A stretch of 43,852 nucleotides of DNA from Gammaproteobacteria bacterium (GTDB taxonomy: Bacteria > Pseudomonadota > Gammaproteobacteria > JACCYU01): positions 1 through 43,852 of the forward strand of contig JACCYU010000099.1 of NCBI GenBank assembly GCA_013696315.1, given 5' to 3'. The notes beneath the pieces are model-generated. The model ran no database searches. It had not been told where the DNA came from and saw only the letters and a program-made list of their open reading frames with translations. The translations under genes and the position numbers were made by a program. How positions within the stretch are numbered: the stretch's first letter is position 1; each line of letters begins with the position of its first letter. This document shows positions 16,643-25,543 of this stretch, piece after piece.

Positions 16643-17344
16643 CTAGCGCGACAGCACTTCCAGCTCGTTGTGCACGGCATGCACGCCCGGGATATACCAT
16701 ACGTCCCGCGCGGCAGTTTGTTTCTGCGCCTCGCTGGTAACCGCGCCACGTAGGGTCACCTCGCGGTCGCGGGTGACCGCCGATATCTGTTCGGCGTCCA
16801 GTGTCGGTTCCTTGTCGAACACCATGCGCACCACATCCGTAATTTCCTCGTCGTGATCGGCCTGTGGCGGCCGCACGTGCAGGCGGTTGTAGATATCGCA
16901 ACTGCCGGGCAGCCACCACAGCAACACCTCCGCGAACCGGCGGTGAGACAGGCTTTTCACCTCGCCCGTAACCTTGATCGCGCAATCCACAGCCGTCACC
17001 CTTATCCAGTCCCGATCCTGACCCGACGGCGCATCCGTACCGGTATTGATATCGATTTCAGCGAGGGCGGGCTCGCGGCGCAAAGCGTCCAGCGCGGCGT
17101 CGCGCAGCTGATCGTTAGCAATGCGCTCGCCCGGCACCAGTCGCAACCGGTCCTCGATCGGCAGTCCCCCGGCATGCTGGTGGGCAATACGCAGCGCCTT
17201 GCGCTTGGCGATTATGTCCGCAACCTCCCCTTCCAGATGAATGACGTCCTCCACGTTGATGGTTATCGCGGACGCATGCATATTGATGTCTCCATCAACC
17301 TCTAGCGCCGCGCGTATCGCGCTGGCGATGGATTCTTCACTCAC
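16643..17344 (-). CDS. BON-domain protein (three BON repeats)
   Basis: A 233-residue protein made of about three BON domains: residues 1-75 (SIASAIRAALEVDGDIN to HLEGEVADIIAKRKALRIA), residues 85-155 (NDQLRDAALDALRREPALA to IKVTGEVKSLSHRRFAEVL) and residues 165-233 (DEEITDVVRMVFDKEP to VTLRGAVTSEAQKQTAARD). BON domains are thought to bind phospholipid or peptidoglycan-associated partners and occur in stress proteins such as OsmY. No signal peptide is present with this start. The GTG at 17344 has a strong AGGAGG nearby; the longer frame upstream lacks such a site. The central stretch between BON 2 and 3 (WWLPGSCDIYNRLHV) is a typical BON ending. Confidence 0.8.
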   Translation of the reverse strand: MSEESIASAIRAALEVDGDINMHASAITINVEDVIHLEGEVADIIAKRKALRIAHQHAGGLPIEDRLRLVPGERIANDQLRDAALDALRREPALAEIDINTGTDAPSGQDRDWIRVTAVDCAIKVTGEVKSLSHRRFAEVLLWWLPGSCDIYNRLHVRPPQADHDEEITDVVRMVFDKEPTLDAEQISAVTRDREVTLRGAVTSEAQKQTAARDVWYIPGVHAVHNELEVLSR

Positions 17345-17479
17345 TGTGCCTCCTGTTTTTCGGGTATGCGCAGCATGTCGCTCGCCGGTGGCGTAACTAC
17401 CTTCCAGCCTGTCCCCGGCAAATTCGTAAGCGCCAACTGGAACAGGCTTTGCAGGTCTGCCGCTTTTAGCTCGTGTAGC

Positions 17480-18288
17480 GACGACACGCAAAACGACGAC
17501 CAAGATCAATTGCCGCGCGATCCGCAACATCAATCCGTGCAGCCCGGCCGCGAGGAGCCGATGATGCCTCAGCCACTCACCATTCGCGATGATTACCGCG
17601 GCAGCGCAAAGCTCCAGGACAAGGGTGGCGCTCATCACCGGTGGCGACAGCGGCACTGGGCGCTCGGTGGCGGTGCATTATGCGCGCGAAGGCGCCGATG
17701 TTGCGATCATCTACCTGGAAGAGCACGACGACGCCCGGACCACCCGGCAGATGGTCGAGGCCGAGGGCAGTACGTGTTTCTTGCTGACGGGCGACGTCGG
17801 TGACGAGGTATTTTGCCGGAGGCCGTGGCGGCGACTGTGGATCGCTTCGACAAACTCGACATTCTTGTCAATCACGCGGGTGAGCAACACCCCACTGCCG
17901 GCATTGAGGAAATTTCGGCCACGCAGCTGGAGCGCGGGGGCGTCATCATCAACACCAGTTCGGTCACGGCGTATCGCGGCAGCACGCATTTGATCGATTA
18001 CGCCGCCAGCAATGGCGCGATTACCGCGTTCACGCGTTCACTCGCCAAAGCGCTAGTCGAACGCGGCATTCGCGTTAACAGCGTCGCGCCCGGCCCGATC
18101 TGGACACCGTTGATTCCGGCAAGTTTCGATCCTGATGAAGTGGCCGCATTCGGCACCAACACACCCATGGGGCGGGCAGGCCAACCTGCCGAGTAGGCCC
18201 ATGCTACGTCTTTCTGGCTTCCAGCGACGCGTCTTATATAACCGGCGAAACGCTGCATCCCAGCGGTGGGGATTTTGTCTCCAGCTGA
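17480..18288 (+). pseudogene. SDR oxidoreductase (YhdF/YdaD-like), frameshifted
   Basis: Pieces of one short-chain dehydrogenase occur in order but in different frames: HQSVQPGREEPMMPQPL and YRGSAKLQDKG; then VALITGGDSGTGRSVAVHYA (the glycine-rich NAD(P) motif) through GDVGDEVFC; then DKLDILVNHAGEQHPT, VIINTSSVTAYRGST and APGPIWTPLIPASF through GRAGQPAE; and finally YVFLASSDASYITGETLHPS to a TGA at 18286. At least three indels separate them. About 25 residues between ATQLERG and VIINTSS are deleted, and the catalytic YxxxK has become YAASN. Intact members of this subfamily are about 290 residues and often stress-induced. The 5' end is approximate. Confidence 0.85.
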
Positions 18289-18311
18289 GCTTTATGGATC
18301 TCCATCCGGTG

Positions 18312-19712
18312 TCAGCCCGTCTGTCCGTAACCCGCTTGTTCGTAACGTTCCCGCGCCGCGTGAAACTGCTGCGTGTGATCCATCATCGGTGACGGATAAT
18401 CGTTAAGCCCGGGCGGACGCGAATCGTGCAGTCGATGAATGGCCTCGGGTGTCAGCCCCCGCAGCGCCGGCACCCAGCGCTTCACATACTCCGCCTGGCT
18501 GTCGAATTTCTGCTGTTGCGTCCACGGGTTGAGAATGCGGATGGGACGTGTGTCCACCCCCACCGAGGCAATCCACTGCCAGTTGCCGTTATTCACGCAA
18601 GGGTCGTAATCGACCAGTCGACGCGCAAAATAGCGCTCGCCCCAGCGCCAGTCGATGAGAAGATTCTTGGTCAGGAAGGAACCGGTGACGAGCCGCGCGC
18701 GATTGTGCATCCACCCCGTCTCGTTTAGCTGGCGCATGCCTGCGTCGACCATAGGAAAACCGGTGCGCCCTTCGCACCAGGCGTTGAAGTGATTTTCATC
18801 ATTGTCCCATCGCATGTCGTCAAACCTGGTTTTCAGCGACTTGCCGAACACCCACGGATTGAAGAAAGCCAACTGGGTGAAGAAGTCCCGCCAGTAGAGT
18901 TGACGGATGATCTCCTCGCTGGCCGCCGCCAGTTCCTTCTTCAGCGCGTGATAGACCTCGCGGATCGACACCGTACCGAACTTGTGGTGCGCCGAGAGAC
19001 TGGTGGTGCCGGCTTGCGCTACCGCATCGTGCGAGTGACCGTAGTCGTTGAAATCAGCGAGCCGCCGCAAAATCGCCACACCGCTATCGCGTCCGCCGCG
19101 TACGTGCGCGCCTGCGTTGCGCTCTTTGAGCAGTTCATCGTAAAGAGTCTTGCCGCGCGCGAATTCGATGGGGCCTTTGTGGAAATCGCCGGCTTTGAGC
19201 GACTGCGGCGACGGCACGTCGAACTGGCGGGCGCGCCGATAATACGGCGTAAACACCCTGAACGGCGTGCCAGCTTCGGTCACCGTGCGGCCAGGCTCAT
19301 TCAACGACACATCGGGATACTGGCCGAAGAACACGTGTCGACGCGCACACAGCGCTTGCAGTTCGCCATCCCGCAACCGGCTGAACGGCGTGTAGTCACG
19401 GTTGACCATTACCGCCTCGGCGCCGCACTGCTCGATCAGGCGCTCAACGATCTCGTGCGGCAAGCCTGCGAACCGGTACAGCGCGCCCCCGGCCGCCTTC
19501 AGTTGCCGCTCCAGGTCTTCAAGCGACTCGAGCAGAAACTGAAATCCGTGCGCGGTGAAGTAATCGTTCTGGTCACCCTGCTGGCGTGGATCGAAGATGA
19601 AACACGGCAGCACGCGCTCGGCCAGCGCGAACGCCTTGCGCAGGCCCGTATTGTCATCCAGTCGGAGATCGCGCCGGAAGACAAAAACCGCGGTCTTGTA
19701 AGACTTGGCCAT
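18312..19712 (-). CDS. phrB: deoxyribodipyrimidine photolyase
   Basis: A 466-residue photolyase/cryptochrome of the class I type, which uses blue light and FADH- to split cyclobutane pyrimidine dimers. The N-terminal photolyase domain starts VFVFRRDLRLDDNTGL. The FAD-binding C-terminal half has LYWRDFFTQLAF, GWMHNRARLVTGSFLTKNL, DWRWGERYF, DYDPCVNNGNWQW and DTRPIRILNP, all hallmarks of DNA photolyases. Length is normal. The ATG at 19712 lacks a strong ribosome binding site. It diverges from the 150-residue unknown at 19,819; the shared 106-bp region holds a palindromic site. Confidence 0.95.
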   Translation of the reverse strand: MAKSYKTAVFVFRRDLRLDDNTGLRKAFALAERVLPCFIFDPRQQGDQNDYFTAHGFQFLLESLEDLERQLKAAGGALYRFAGLPHEIVERLIEQCGAEAVMVNRDYTPFSRLRDGELQALCARRHVFFGQYPDVSLNEPGRTVTEAGTPFRVFTPYYRRARQFDVPSPQSLKAGDFHKGPIEFARGKTLYDELLKERNAGAHVRGGRDSGVAILRRLADFNDYGHSHDAVAQAGTTSLSAHHKFGTVSIREVYHALKKELAAASEEIIRQLYWRDFFTQLAFFNPWVFGKSLKTRFDDMRWDNDENHFNAWCEGRTGFPMVDAGMRQLNETGWMHNRARLVTGSFLTKNLLIDWRWGERYFARRLVDYDPCVNNGNWQWIASVGVDTRPIRILNPWTQQQKFDSQAEYVKRWVPALRGLTPEAIHRLHDSRPPGLNDYPSPMMDHTQQFHAARERYEQAGYGQTG

Positions 19713-19760
19713 AGAAAAAACCGATTTTCGGGGGTTGATTCTTTATGGTCTAGCAGCAAC

Positions 19761-19797
19761 AATGTTGCATTGCATCAACATTATTTGCTTTTATGCT
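19761..19797 (+). promoter_or_regulatory. candidate promoter with inverted repeat
   Basis: Between the divergent photolyase gene and the 150-residue unknown, AATGTTG (19761-19767) and CAACATT (19776-19782) form a perfect 7-bp inverted repeat with an 8-base spacer. TTGCAT (19770-19775) and TATGCT (19792-19797) are spaced 16 bp and could be a -35/-10 pair for the rightward gene. The repeat overlaps that -35, so it could be an operator. The assignment is by eye only. Confidence 0.35.
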
Positions 19798-19818
19798 TCA
19801 ATCCAAGAGGTCATATCT

Positions 19819-20271
19819 ATGACACGGCGCAGACAATTGGCGGATGCACAAGGCAACCCGTTGTTAAAGGATTTCGGCGCATTTTATCCCACCGGCTACA
19901 TCGTCATCGCTTTCGAGCGTGGCGAAGACGCGCGGCAAACCTGCCACGAGTTGCGCATCGGCGGCTACCACGAGCAGGATTGCGCGGTGCATGAACCGTG
20001 GGAAATGGCCGCACGGGCGCATCGCAACATCAACACGACCGGCCTAATGGCCCGGCTGGGCAAGAGCGTCGCGGCTGTCAAGAAACATGCCCGCGCGGCC
20101 AGCAATGGCGCAACTTTCCTGACAGTTTACGCGCCAGACGAAATCGAAGTCGAACGCGTGATGAACGTCGTGCGCCGCCGGCCGCATGTCCTGGCGCACC
20201 GCTATCAACGTTTCGTCATTCAGGATCTGGCGCAGCGCGACGAGGAGCCACGCGCGACCGCCACGCGGTAA
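19819..20271 (+). CDS. hypothetical protein, 150 residues
   Basis: I do not recognise a named family with confidence. The protein is soluble, without a signal peptide or membrane segment. It begins MTRRRQLADAQGNPLLKDFG and has an alternating beta/alpha pattern: YIVIAFERGEDARQTCHELR, GGYHEQDC, then helical ARLGKSVAAVKKHARAAS and a second strand-helix unit FLTVYAPDEIEVERVMNVVR. This two-unit layout resembles the general-stress domains that sense or buffer stress (YflT-like), but that is only a structural impression. AAGAGGTC lies nine bases before the ATG; a longer frame upstream is not used. It is divergent from photolyase, hinting at a shared light or DNA-damage response. Confidence 0.75.
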   Translation: MTRRRQLADAQGNPLLKDFGAFYPTGYIVIAFERGEDARQTCHELRIGGYHEQDCAVHEPWEMAARAHRNINTTGLMARLGKSVAAVKKHARAASNGATFLTVYAPDEIEVERVMNVVRRRPHVLAHRYQRFVIQDLAQRDEEPRATATR

Positions 20272-20290
20272 ACAAACACTGTCTCATACC

Positions 20291-20318
20291 GTGCCGGGCA
20301 ATCAGCCCGGCACAATTT
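20291..20318. terminator. bidirectional terminator between convergent genes
   Basis: GTGCCGGGC (20291-20299) and GCCCGGCAC (20305-20313) make a perfect 9-bp GC-rich stem with a 5-base loop, followed by AATTTTA. It lies between the 150-residue unknown (plus) and sdhB (minus), whose stop codon begins at 20320. It is a good rho-independent terminator for the plus strand. In the other direction the T run is weaker. Confidence 0.8.
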
Positions 20319-21103
20319 TACATGTGCCGCTGGGCGATCATTTCCTTGATCTTGCCAATCGCCCTCGCCGGGTTGATGCCCTTCGGACACGTGGCGGTGC
20401 AGTTCATGATGGTATGACACCGGTACAACTTGAACGGATCTTCGAGTTCGTCGAGCCGCTCACCGGTCGCTTCGTCACGGCTGTCCGCGATAAAGCGGTG
20501 CGCCAGTAACAAAATGGCGGGACCGAGATAACGCTCCTGATTCCACCAGTAACTCGGGCAACCCGTTGAACAGCACGCGCATAGAATACAGCGCTCGTTG
20601 TCGTCGAACGCCTGGCGTTCCGCCGGCGACTGCAGGCGCTCCTTGTCTGGCGGCGCGGGTGTTTCCGTCCGCATCCAGGGTTTCACCGACGCGTATTGCG
20701 CGAAGAAGTGGGTGAAGTCAGTCACCAAGTCTTTCATGACCTGCATGTGCGGCAGCGGGTAAATCTTCACGACGTCGCTTCGGCATTCCTCGATGCGTTT
20801 TGTACACGCGAGCGTGTTACCGCCGTCGATGTTCATCGAGCACGAGCCGCAGATGGCCTCGCGGCAGGAGCGCCGGAACGCCAGGGTCGGATCGAGCTCG
20901 TTTTTAATCTTGAAAAGCGCGTCCAGTACCATCGGCCCGCATTCGTCCAGATCCAGCTCGAAGGTATCGATTCTGGGGTTGGCGCCGGCATCGGGATCGT
21001 AGCGATAGACGATAAATTTCTTGGGGCGCCGCGCACCGTTGGTCGCAGGATACGACTTGCCATCCTTGACGACCGAATTGGCCGGTAACCGGAACTGCGC
21101 CAT
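20318..21103 (-). CDS. sdhB: succinate dehydrogenase iron-sulfur subunit
   Basis: A 261-residue SdhB, the electron-transfer subunit of complex II that passes electrons from FAD to ubiquinone. All cluster ligands are visible: [15 protein letters not shown] plus a later Cys for the 2Fe-2S centre, [16 protein letters not shown] for 4Fe-4S, and [17 protein letters not shown] for 3Fe-4S and 4Fe-4S. The start at 21103 has AGGAG in front; the open frame upstream is not used. It is the last gene of the sdhCDAB operon, 52 bp after sdhA, and ends at a strong terminator. Confidence 0.97.
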   Translation of the reverse strand: MAQFRLPANSVVKDGKSYPATNGARRPKKFIVYRYDPDAGANPRIDTFELDLDECGPMVLDALFKIKNELDPTLAFRRSCREAICGSCSMNIDGGNTLACTKRIEECRSDVVKIYPLPHMQVMKDLVTDFTHFFAQYASVKPWMRTETPAPPDKERLQSPAERQAFDDNERCILCACCSTGCPSYWWNQERYLGPAILLLAHRFIADSRDEATGERLDELEDPFKLYRCHTIMNCTATCPKGINPARAIGKIKEMIAQRHM

Positions 21104-21155
21104 TGCAATCTCCTGAAAATTTAAGGCCTTCCCCCAACAAGGGGGAAAGAGCACG

Positions 21156-22961
21156 TCAATACGTTCGCGCTTTCAGCGCAACGGTTTCGACTTCGTCGGT
21201 GAGCGTATTCAGATGTACCGGTCGGTATTCGAGCCGCACTTCACCGCCCTCGCCGACCCACGCCATGCTGTGCTTCAGCCAGTTCTGGTCGTCGCGATCC
21301 GGATAGTCCTCGCGCGCGTGCGCGCCGCGGCTCTCCGTGCGTTTGGCGGCGGAAGCAATTGTCACCAGCGCCTGCGCGATGAGATTCGAGAGCTCGAAAG
21401 TCTCGACCAGATCGGTGTTCCAGATCATCGAGCGGTCGGTCACGCGGATGTCGTTGTTGAACGTCTCCAAGAGCGCGCAGATCTTCTGCGTGCCCTCATC
21501 CAGGATCTCGGCGGTGCGGAATACGGCTGCGTATTCCTGTATTGTTCTCTGCATCTGCAGGCGCAGCTGGGCGGTCGGCGTGCCGCCGTTGGCGTGTCTC
21601 AGTTCATCGAAGCGCGCGATCGCCGGCTCCGACAGTCGCGCCGGCAACGGCCCTGGCGGGTTGCCGGGTTTGACCAGCTCGGCGCAGCGCTTGGCCGCCG
21701 CGCGTCCGAACACGATGATATCGAGCAAGGAATTGGAGCCCAGCCGGTTCGCGCCGTGCACCGATACGCAAGCGCCCTCGCCGATCGCCATCAAACCCGG
21801 CACCACGGTTTCCGGATTGCCGTCCTTGTAAGTCACCACTTCCGCGAAGCGGTTGGTCGGCGTGCCGCCCATGTTGTAATGCACCGTCGGGATGACCGGG
21901 ATCGGCTCTTTCGTCACATCGACGTTGGCGAAGGTTCTGGCTGTCTCGGCGATGCCCGGCAGGCGCTCGTGGATAATCTTCGGATCGAGATGCTCCAGAT
22001 GCAGGTGCATGTAGTCCTTGTCGGGACCGAAACCCCGGCCCGCACGGATTTCCATGGTAATGCTGCGCGAAACGACGTCGCGCGAGGCCAGATCCTTGGC
22101 GTTGGGCGCGTACTTCGGCATAAAGCGCTCGCCTTGCGCGTTCTTGAGATAACCGCCTTCGCCGCGCGCGCCTTCCGTAATCAGACAACCGGAACCATAG
22201 ATGCCGGTCGGGTGAAACTGCACGAACTCCATGTCCTGCAGCGGCAGGCCGGCGCGCAGCACCATGCCGTTGCCGTCGCCCGTACAGGTGTGCGCGGAGG
22301 TGCAGGAGAAATACGTGCGGCCGTAACCGCCGGTGGCGAGCAGTACCATGTGCGCGCGGAAGCGGTGCAGTTCGCCGGTGGACAAATCCCAGGCCAGCAC
22401 GCCGCGGCACCGGCCTTCGTCGTCCATGATGAGGTCAGTGGCGAAATACTCGATGTAGAACTCGGCCTGCTGCTTGAGCGACTGCTGATACAAGGTATGC
22501 AGAATCGAATGACCCGTGCGGTCGGCGGCCGCGCAGGTGCGCTGCGCCGTGCCCTGGCCGTAATGCGTGGTCATGCCGCCGAACGGACGTTGATAAATGC
22601 GGCCGTCGTCGCGACGCGAGAACGGCACGCCGTAATGCTCCATCTCGATCACGGCCTGCATGGCGTTCTTGCACATGTATTCGATGGCGTCCTGATCCCC
22701 CAGCCAGTCCGAACCCTTGACGGTGTCGTACATGTGCCAGCGCCAGTCGTCCTCGCCCATGTTACCCAGCGCGGCGCTCATGCCGCCCTGCGCCGCGACC
22801 GTGTGACTACGGGTCGGGAATACCTTGGTGATACACGCAGTGGTCAAACCTTCCGCGGCGATGCCTAAGGTCGCGCGCAGACCCGCGCCACCGGCGCCGA
22901 CGACGACGACATCGTAGGCATGATCGACGATGGTATATGCGTTGTTGTGTGCCTCACTCAT
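21156..22961 (-). CDS. sdhA: succinate dehydrogenase flavoprotein subunit
   Basis: A 601-residue SdhA, which oxidises succinate to fumarate at the cytoplasmic face of complex II. The dinucleotide motif [13 protein letters not shown] is near the N terminus, the covalent FAD histidine is H53 in [10 protein letters not shown], and the active-site region [21 protein letters not shown] and the family signature are intact. [12 protein letters not shown] and [19 protein letters not shown] are also classic. The ATG overlaps the sdhD stop by four bases (ATGA), showing translational coupling and fixing the start; the much longer open frame upstream runs antisense-like through sdhD and is not used. Confidence 0.97.
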   Translation of the reverse strand: MSEAHNNAYTIVDHAYDVVVVGAGGAGLRATLGIAAEGLTTACITKVFPTRSHTVAAQGGMSAALGNMGEDDWRWHMYDTVKGSDWLGDQDAIEYMCKNAMQAVIEMEHYGVPFSRRDDGRIYQRPFGGMTTHYGQGTAQRTCAAADRTGHSILHTLYQQSLKQQAEFYIEYFATDLIMDDEGRCRGVLAWDLSTGELHRFRAHMVLLATGGYGRTYFSCTSAHTCTGDGNGMVLRAGLPLQDMEFVQFHPTGIYGSGCLITEGARGEGGYLKNAQGERFMPKYAPNAKDLASRDVVSRSITMEIRAGRGFGPDKDYMHLHLEHLDPKIIHERLPGIAETARTFANVDVTKEPIPVIPTVHYNMGGTPTNRFAEVVTYKDGNPETVVPGLMAIGEGACVSVHGANRLGSNSLLDIIVFGRAAAKRCAELVKPGNPPGPLPARLSEPAIARFDELRHANGGTPTAQLRLQMQRTIQEYAAVFRTAEILDEGTQKICALLETFNNDIRVTDRSMIWNTDLVETFELSNLIAQALVTIASAAKRTESRGAHAREDYPDRDDQNWLKHSMAWVGEGGEVRLEYRPVHLNTLTDEVETVALKARTY

Positions 22962-23344
22962 ACGCCGGCACCCAGGGCAATCTTCAACACCGCCACTACA
23001 CCCAGTACCGTTAGAAAAATGCACGCGAAGTTCGTTAACAGGATGCCGGCAAGCTTCATCCATTCGACGTGCACGTAATCCTCGATGATCACGCGCAGAC
23101 CCAGTTGCAGATGATAGAAAAGCGTTGCCAGCAGCAGGATCAGCAGCACGGTCGGGATCGGTGATCCCACCCAGGCGACAAACGCCGCGTAGTGCATGTC
23201 GCCGAACGATGCGACCGAGAAAGCGAACCACAGCAGCAGCGGGACAAGCGCCACCGAGGTGACGCGCTGCAGCCACCAGTGCGAAAAACCCGCTTTGGCC
23301 GCGCCCAGGCCGCGCGCGGCGGTCACAGGTGTGCGCACCGCCAT
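22958..23344 (-). CDS. sdhD: succinate dehydrogenase membrane anchor
   Basis: A 128-residue membrane anchor of complex II with three helices. It opens [14 protein letters not shown] and continues [20 protein letters not shown], which holds the Ser/Arg residues near the quinone site. [18 protein letters not shown] carries the axial heme histidine region and is the family signature. The ATG at 23344 overlaps the sdhC stop (ATGA), and the gene's own stop overlaps the sdhA start, so all three are coupled. Confidence 0.93.
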   Translation of the reverse strand: MAVRTPVTAARGLGAAKAGFSHWWLQRVTSVALVPLLLWFAFSVASFGDMHYAAFVAWVGSPIPTVLLILLLATLFYHLQLGLRVIIEDYVHVEWMKLAGILLTNFACIFLTVLGVVAVLKIALGAGV

Positions 23345-23739
23345 CACGAACTCCAGCGCGTGGCGATCACCACGATCCACAACAACAGGGTCAGGCCGGC
23401 CGAGGCAATCAGCGCGATCACAGCCGTGTTGTGCGTGGTGGCATAGTCGAAACCGTAGCCTATATCCCAGGCCAGATGCCGGATGCCATTACAGAGGTGG
23501 AAGAACAGCGCAAAGGTGAATGCGAACGTCAACAACTGTCCGTACCACGCGGCTACATGGCTATGCACGCCAGCGTACGCATCGGGCCCCGCCGCGGCCG
23601 CGGCTACCAGCAGTACGAACACGAACGCACCGAAGCCGAGCAATGCGCCGGTAGTGCGATGCGAAATCGATAATATGACGGTCAGCGGCAGCCTGTATAT
23701 CTGCAGATGCGGTGACAGGGGGCGCGAATCAGGTGTCAT
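23344..23739 (-). CDS. sdhC: succinate dehydrogenase cytochrome b556 subunit
   Basis: A 131-residue SdhC with three membrane helices, which with SdhD binds heme b and ubiquinone. [20 protein letters not shown], then [11 protein letters not shown] (quinone-site Ser and Arg) and [17 protein letters not shown] (heme-ligand His and family signature) are all present. CGGAG lies about eight bases before the ATG. It is the first gene of the operon, so the sdh promoter should be in the gap beyond 23740. Confidence 0.95.
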   Translation of the reverse strand: MTPDSRPLSPHLQIYRLPLTVILSISHRTTGALLGFGAFVFVLLVAAAAAGPDAYAGVHSHVAAWYGQLLTFAFTFALFFHLCNGIRHLAWDIGYGFDYATTHNTAVIALIASAGLTLLLWIVVIATRWSS

Positions 23740-24197
23740 GCAAACGGCTCCGAATTATTTACAGCTTTGTACGGCTTGATTTTTTTGACGCTTGGCTCAC
23801 GCCGTGCGCAGAGCAGTATGGCGGTGATTCGCCACAGTAAAAAATCATCGATGAATCGAATACCGACTGCCGGGCAAGATGGCGAAAGTACGTGAAAACG
23901 GCACTGGGTTCAATAGTTGGCTGCGTTCGCCGTGGCGCCGGGTTTGCGCGCGCCGGCAAGATGTAGTCCACTGATTGCAGTGTCGCCCGCCGCGGATGCG
24001 ACACTGCGATTAGCCATGATTTCCAAGAAAACTTCCACCCAGCCGCCTGCGGCATCTGGTGCTGGGCGATCAGCTCAGCCGCGGAGGCGCCGCATTTGAC
24101 GATTTCGATATCGATCGCGACGCTGTGTGGATGGCGGAGGAGAGTGACGACCACAAGCACCGTAGACTTTTTTTATACCGACAATGGGAGCCATTGC
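23740..24197. other. intergenic between divergent sdh operon and DUF378 gene
   Basis: About 458 bp carrying both promoters. Several frames run through it in both directions, but none has a family motif. The DUF378 frame stays open upstream of its TTG start as far as 24096, but that extension is poor in composition. I could not assign the sdh promoter. Confidence 0.35.
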
Positions 24198-24422
24198 TTG
24201 AAAACCGTGGACCTGATTACATTCATATTGATTATCATCGGTGCCCTTATCTGGGGCTCGGTGGGGGCGTTCGACTTCAATCCGGTGGCCATAGCGTTTG
24301 GCCCCGCGCATGCAGCAACGCGGGGGATATATATACTGGTGGGCTTGAGCGCCGTTTACCATGCGATCGCGTTCAGGGCGATTCAACAGCGCTGGCGTCC
24401 GCGGACCAGCCGCACGCTTTAG
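24198..24422 (+). CDS. DUF378-type small membrane protein
   Basis: A 74-residue protein with two membrane helices, KTVDLITFILIIIGALIWG (about 2-20) and YILVGLSAVYHAIAF (about 45-62), joined by GAFDFNPVAIAFG. This is the DUF378 pattern, in which GGLNWGLVG-like and YxLVGLAALY-like segments are conserved. Function of the family is unknown. TTG at 24198 has GGGAG eight bases upstream and begins exactly where the domain begins; the ATG at 24096 adds unlikely sequence. Its stop codon TAG (24420-24422) lies in the left inverted repeat of the foldback element that follows, so that element may have supplied the present C terminus. Confidence 0.75.
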   Translation: MKTVDLITFILIIIGALIWGSVGAFDFNPVAIAFGPAHAATRGIYILVGLSAVYHAIAFRAIQQRWRPRTSRTL

Positions 24423-24576
24423 CAGGACGTTGAAAAAGGGCCGTCCTGCCCTTTTTCAACTCGACGGGTCCGGCGCATGTCCGGACCCGTCTGCGCGAAT
24501 CAAACACTTGCGTGTTTAATTCGCGGGCAGGGCATCCATGCCCCGCATTAGCAGGCTGGTTTTCAACAGCCTGCTA
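24420..24576. mobile_element. 157-bp foldback (MITE-like) element of stacked hairpins
   Basis: The ends form an imperfect terminal inverted repeat: TAGCAGGACGTTGAAAA (24420-24436) against TTTTCAACAGCCTGCTA (24560-24576), 15 of 17 matched. Inside are a 13-bp perfect stem GTTGAAAAAGGGC/GCCCTTTTTCAAC (24429-24460), an 11-bp perfect stem GACGGGTCCGG/CCGGACCCGTC (24463-24491), a 13-bp stem with one mismatch (24495-24507 with 24512-24524), and a 10-bp perfect stem TAGCAGGCTG/CAGCCTGCTA (24549-24576). The first stem competes with a second pairing, GCAGGACG/CGTCCTGC (24422-24449). No ORF is present. It sits exactly between two convergent stop codons and may also end both transcripts. Confidence 0.7.
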
Positions 24577-24580
24577 GTTC

Positions 24581-25291
24581 TCAGCTTGCGGGCTCCATGC
24601 CCATGGCCGACAGCGCCTGCTCGGCAGCCTCGGCCCAGCCCCGGTTCGCGGCAGGGTCGGCCGGGCTCGGATGCGGTATCACGCCGACCTTGCGGTCACC
24701 CGCCACTTGCGTAGCACGTTCCGCGGCGAAGCGGCCGATCCCGATAACATACCGTGGGGACAGCCAGTCCAGCGCGCGCGCAAGCGCGGAATCGCATATC
24801 GCGAACAGCGCCTGTCTTTCCGCGCGCGAGAGTTTGTCCGGCGTGCGATTTCTGCCGCTCGCCTCAAGAAAGCCCAGCGGGCAATAGTTCAACACAAAAT
24901 AACGCGCGAAGAATGCGTGCGCCGTGCCGTACCGCTGTTGCGCCCACCCCCACAGCCGCTGACCGCTAACCTCACCGCGCGCGCAATCAAATCCCAGCAC
25001 CGGCCGCGCGGGATGCTGCGACCGTGGCTGGTCCACCGAGCCCACGATGCCGAGCCAGTCGCGCACCATGCTCGCATCACCGAACGGAACGCCGGTCTGC
25101 ATCATGCCCCAGGGCCCTGGATTCATGCCGATCAGCACGGCTTCGCGCGGGCGTGCGCCGAAGCGATCGAGATAGATCCGATGATTGTCCCAGGCGTATT
25201 CCAGCGGACTGTAAACATAGGCCACTGGTGCGGCGAAACGCAGGTCACGCAACTCAAGGCGCAACACCCGCGCGGTTTCGACAAGGTTCAT
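24581..25291 (-). CDS. SMUG1-type uracil-DNA glycosylase
   Basis: A 236-residue DNA glycosylase of UDG family 3 (SMUG1), which removes uracil and some oxidised pyrimidines from DNA. Motif A reads GMNPGPWGMMQTGVPFG, almost the same as the animal SMUG1 motif, and motif B reads HPSPADPAANRGW with the catalytic-loop His. The intervening region NYCPLGFLEASGRNRTP is also family-like. ATG 25291 is preferred over the TTG four codons upstream, but neither has a strong ribosome binding site. The stop lies five bases from the foldback element. Bacterial SMUG1 genes are sporadic, and the nearby photolyase suggests some DNA-repair emphasis but no shared operon. Confidence 0.93.
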   Translation of the reverse strand: MNLVETARVLRLELRDLRFAAPVAYVYSPLEYAWDNHRIYLDRFGARPREAVLIGMNPGPWGMMQTGVPFGDASMVRDWLGIVGSVDQPRSQHPARPVLGFDCARGEVSGQRLWGWAQQRYGTAHAFFARYFVLNYCPLGFLEASGRNRTPDKLSRAERQALFAICDSALARALDWLSPRYVIGIGRFAAERATQVAGDRKVGVIPHPSPADPAANRGWAEAAEQALSAMGMEPAS

Positions 25292-25543
25292 AACTTCAGG
25301 CAATTGGTGCGGCGCGTTTACGTTAGCGGGGAATCGTGGCGTCGAAACAGTTTATTGGCTTGATATCACTGGACACATAATATGATGTACGGCATAGTCG
25401 CGGCCACCGAAGAGCGTGGCGTCAGGCAATTGCCCGTCAGAATGTAAGAAATGACATTTGCGTTCGAAAACAGGCATGTTGCCGTTACGGTATAAAAAGA
25501 TGACTAAACCCACCGGCTCCTGGCCGCTTCCACGCAAACCGCG

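Noticed and set aside
18789-19994. Plus-strand ORF of 401 codons
   Set aside because: It is antisense to photolyase and shows biased, shadow-like composition (Arg/Val/Leu/Ala rich) with no motif.
21213-22868. Plus-strand ORF of 551 codons
   Set aside because: Antisense to sdhA, whose motifs are complete.
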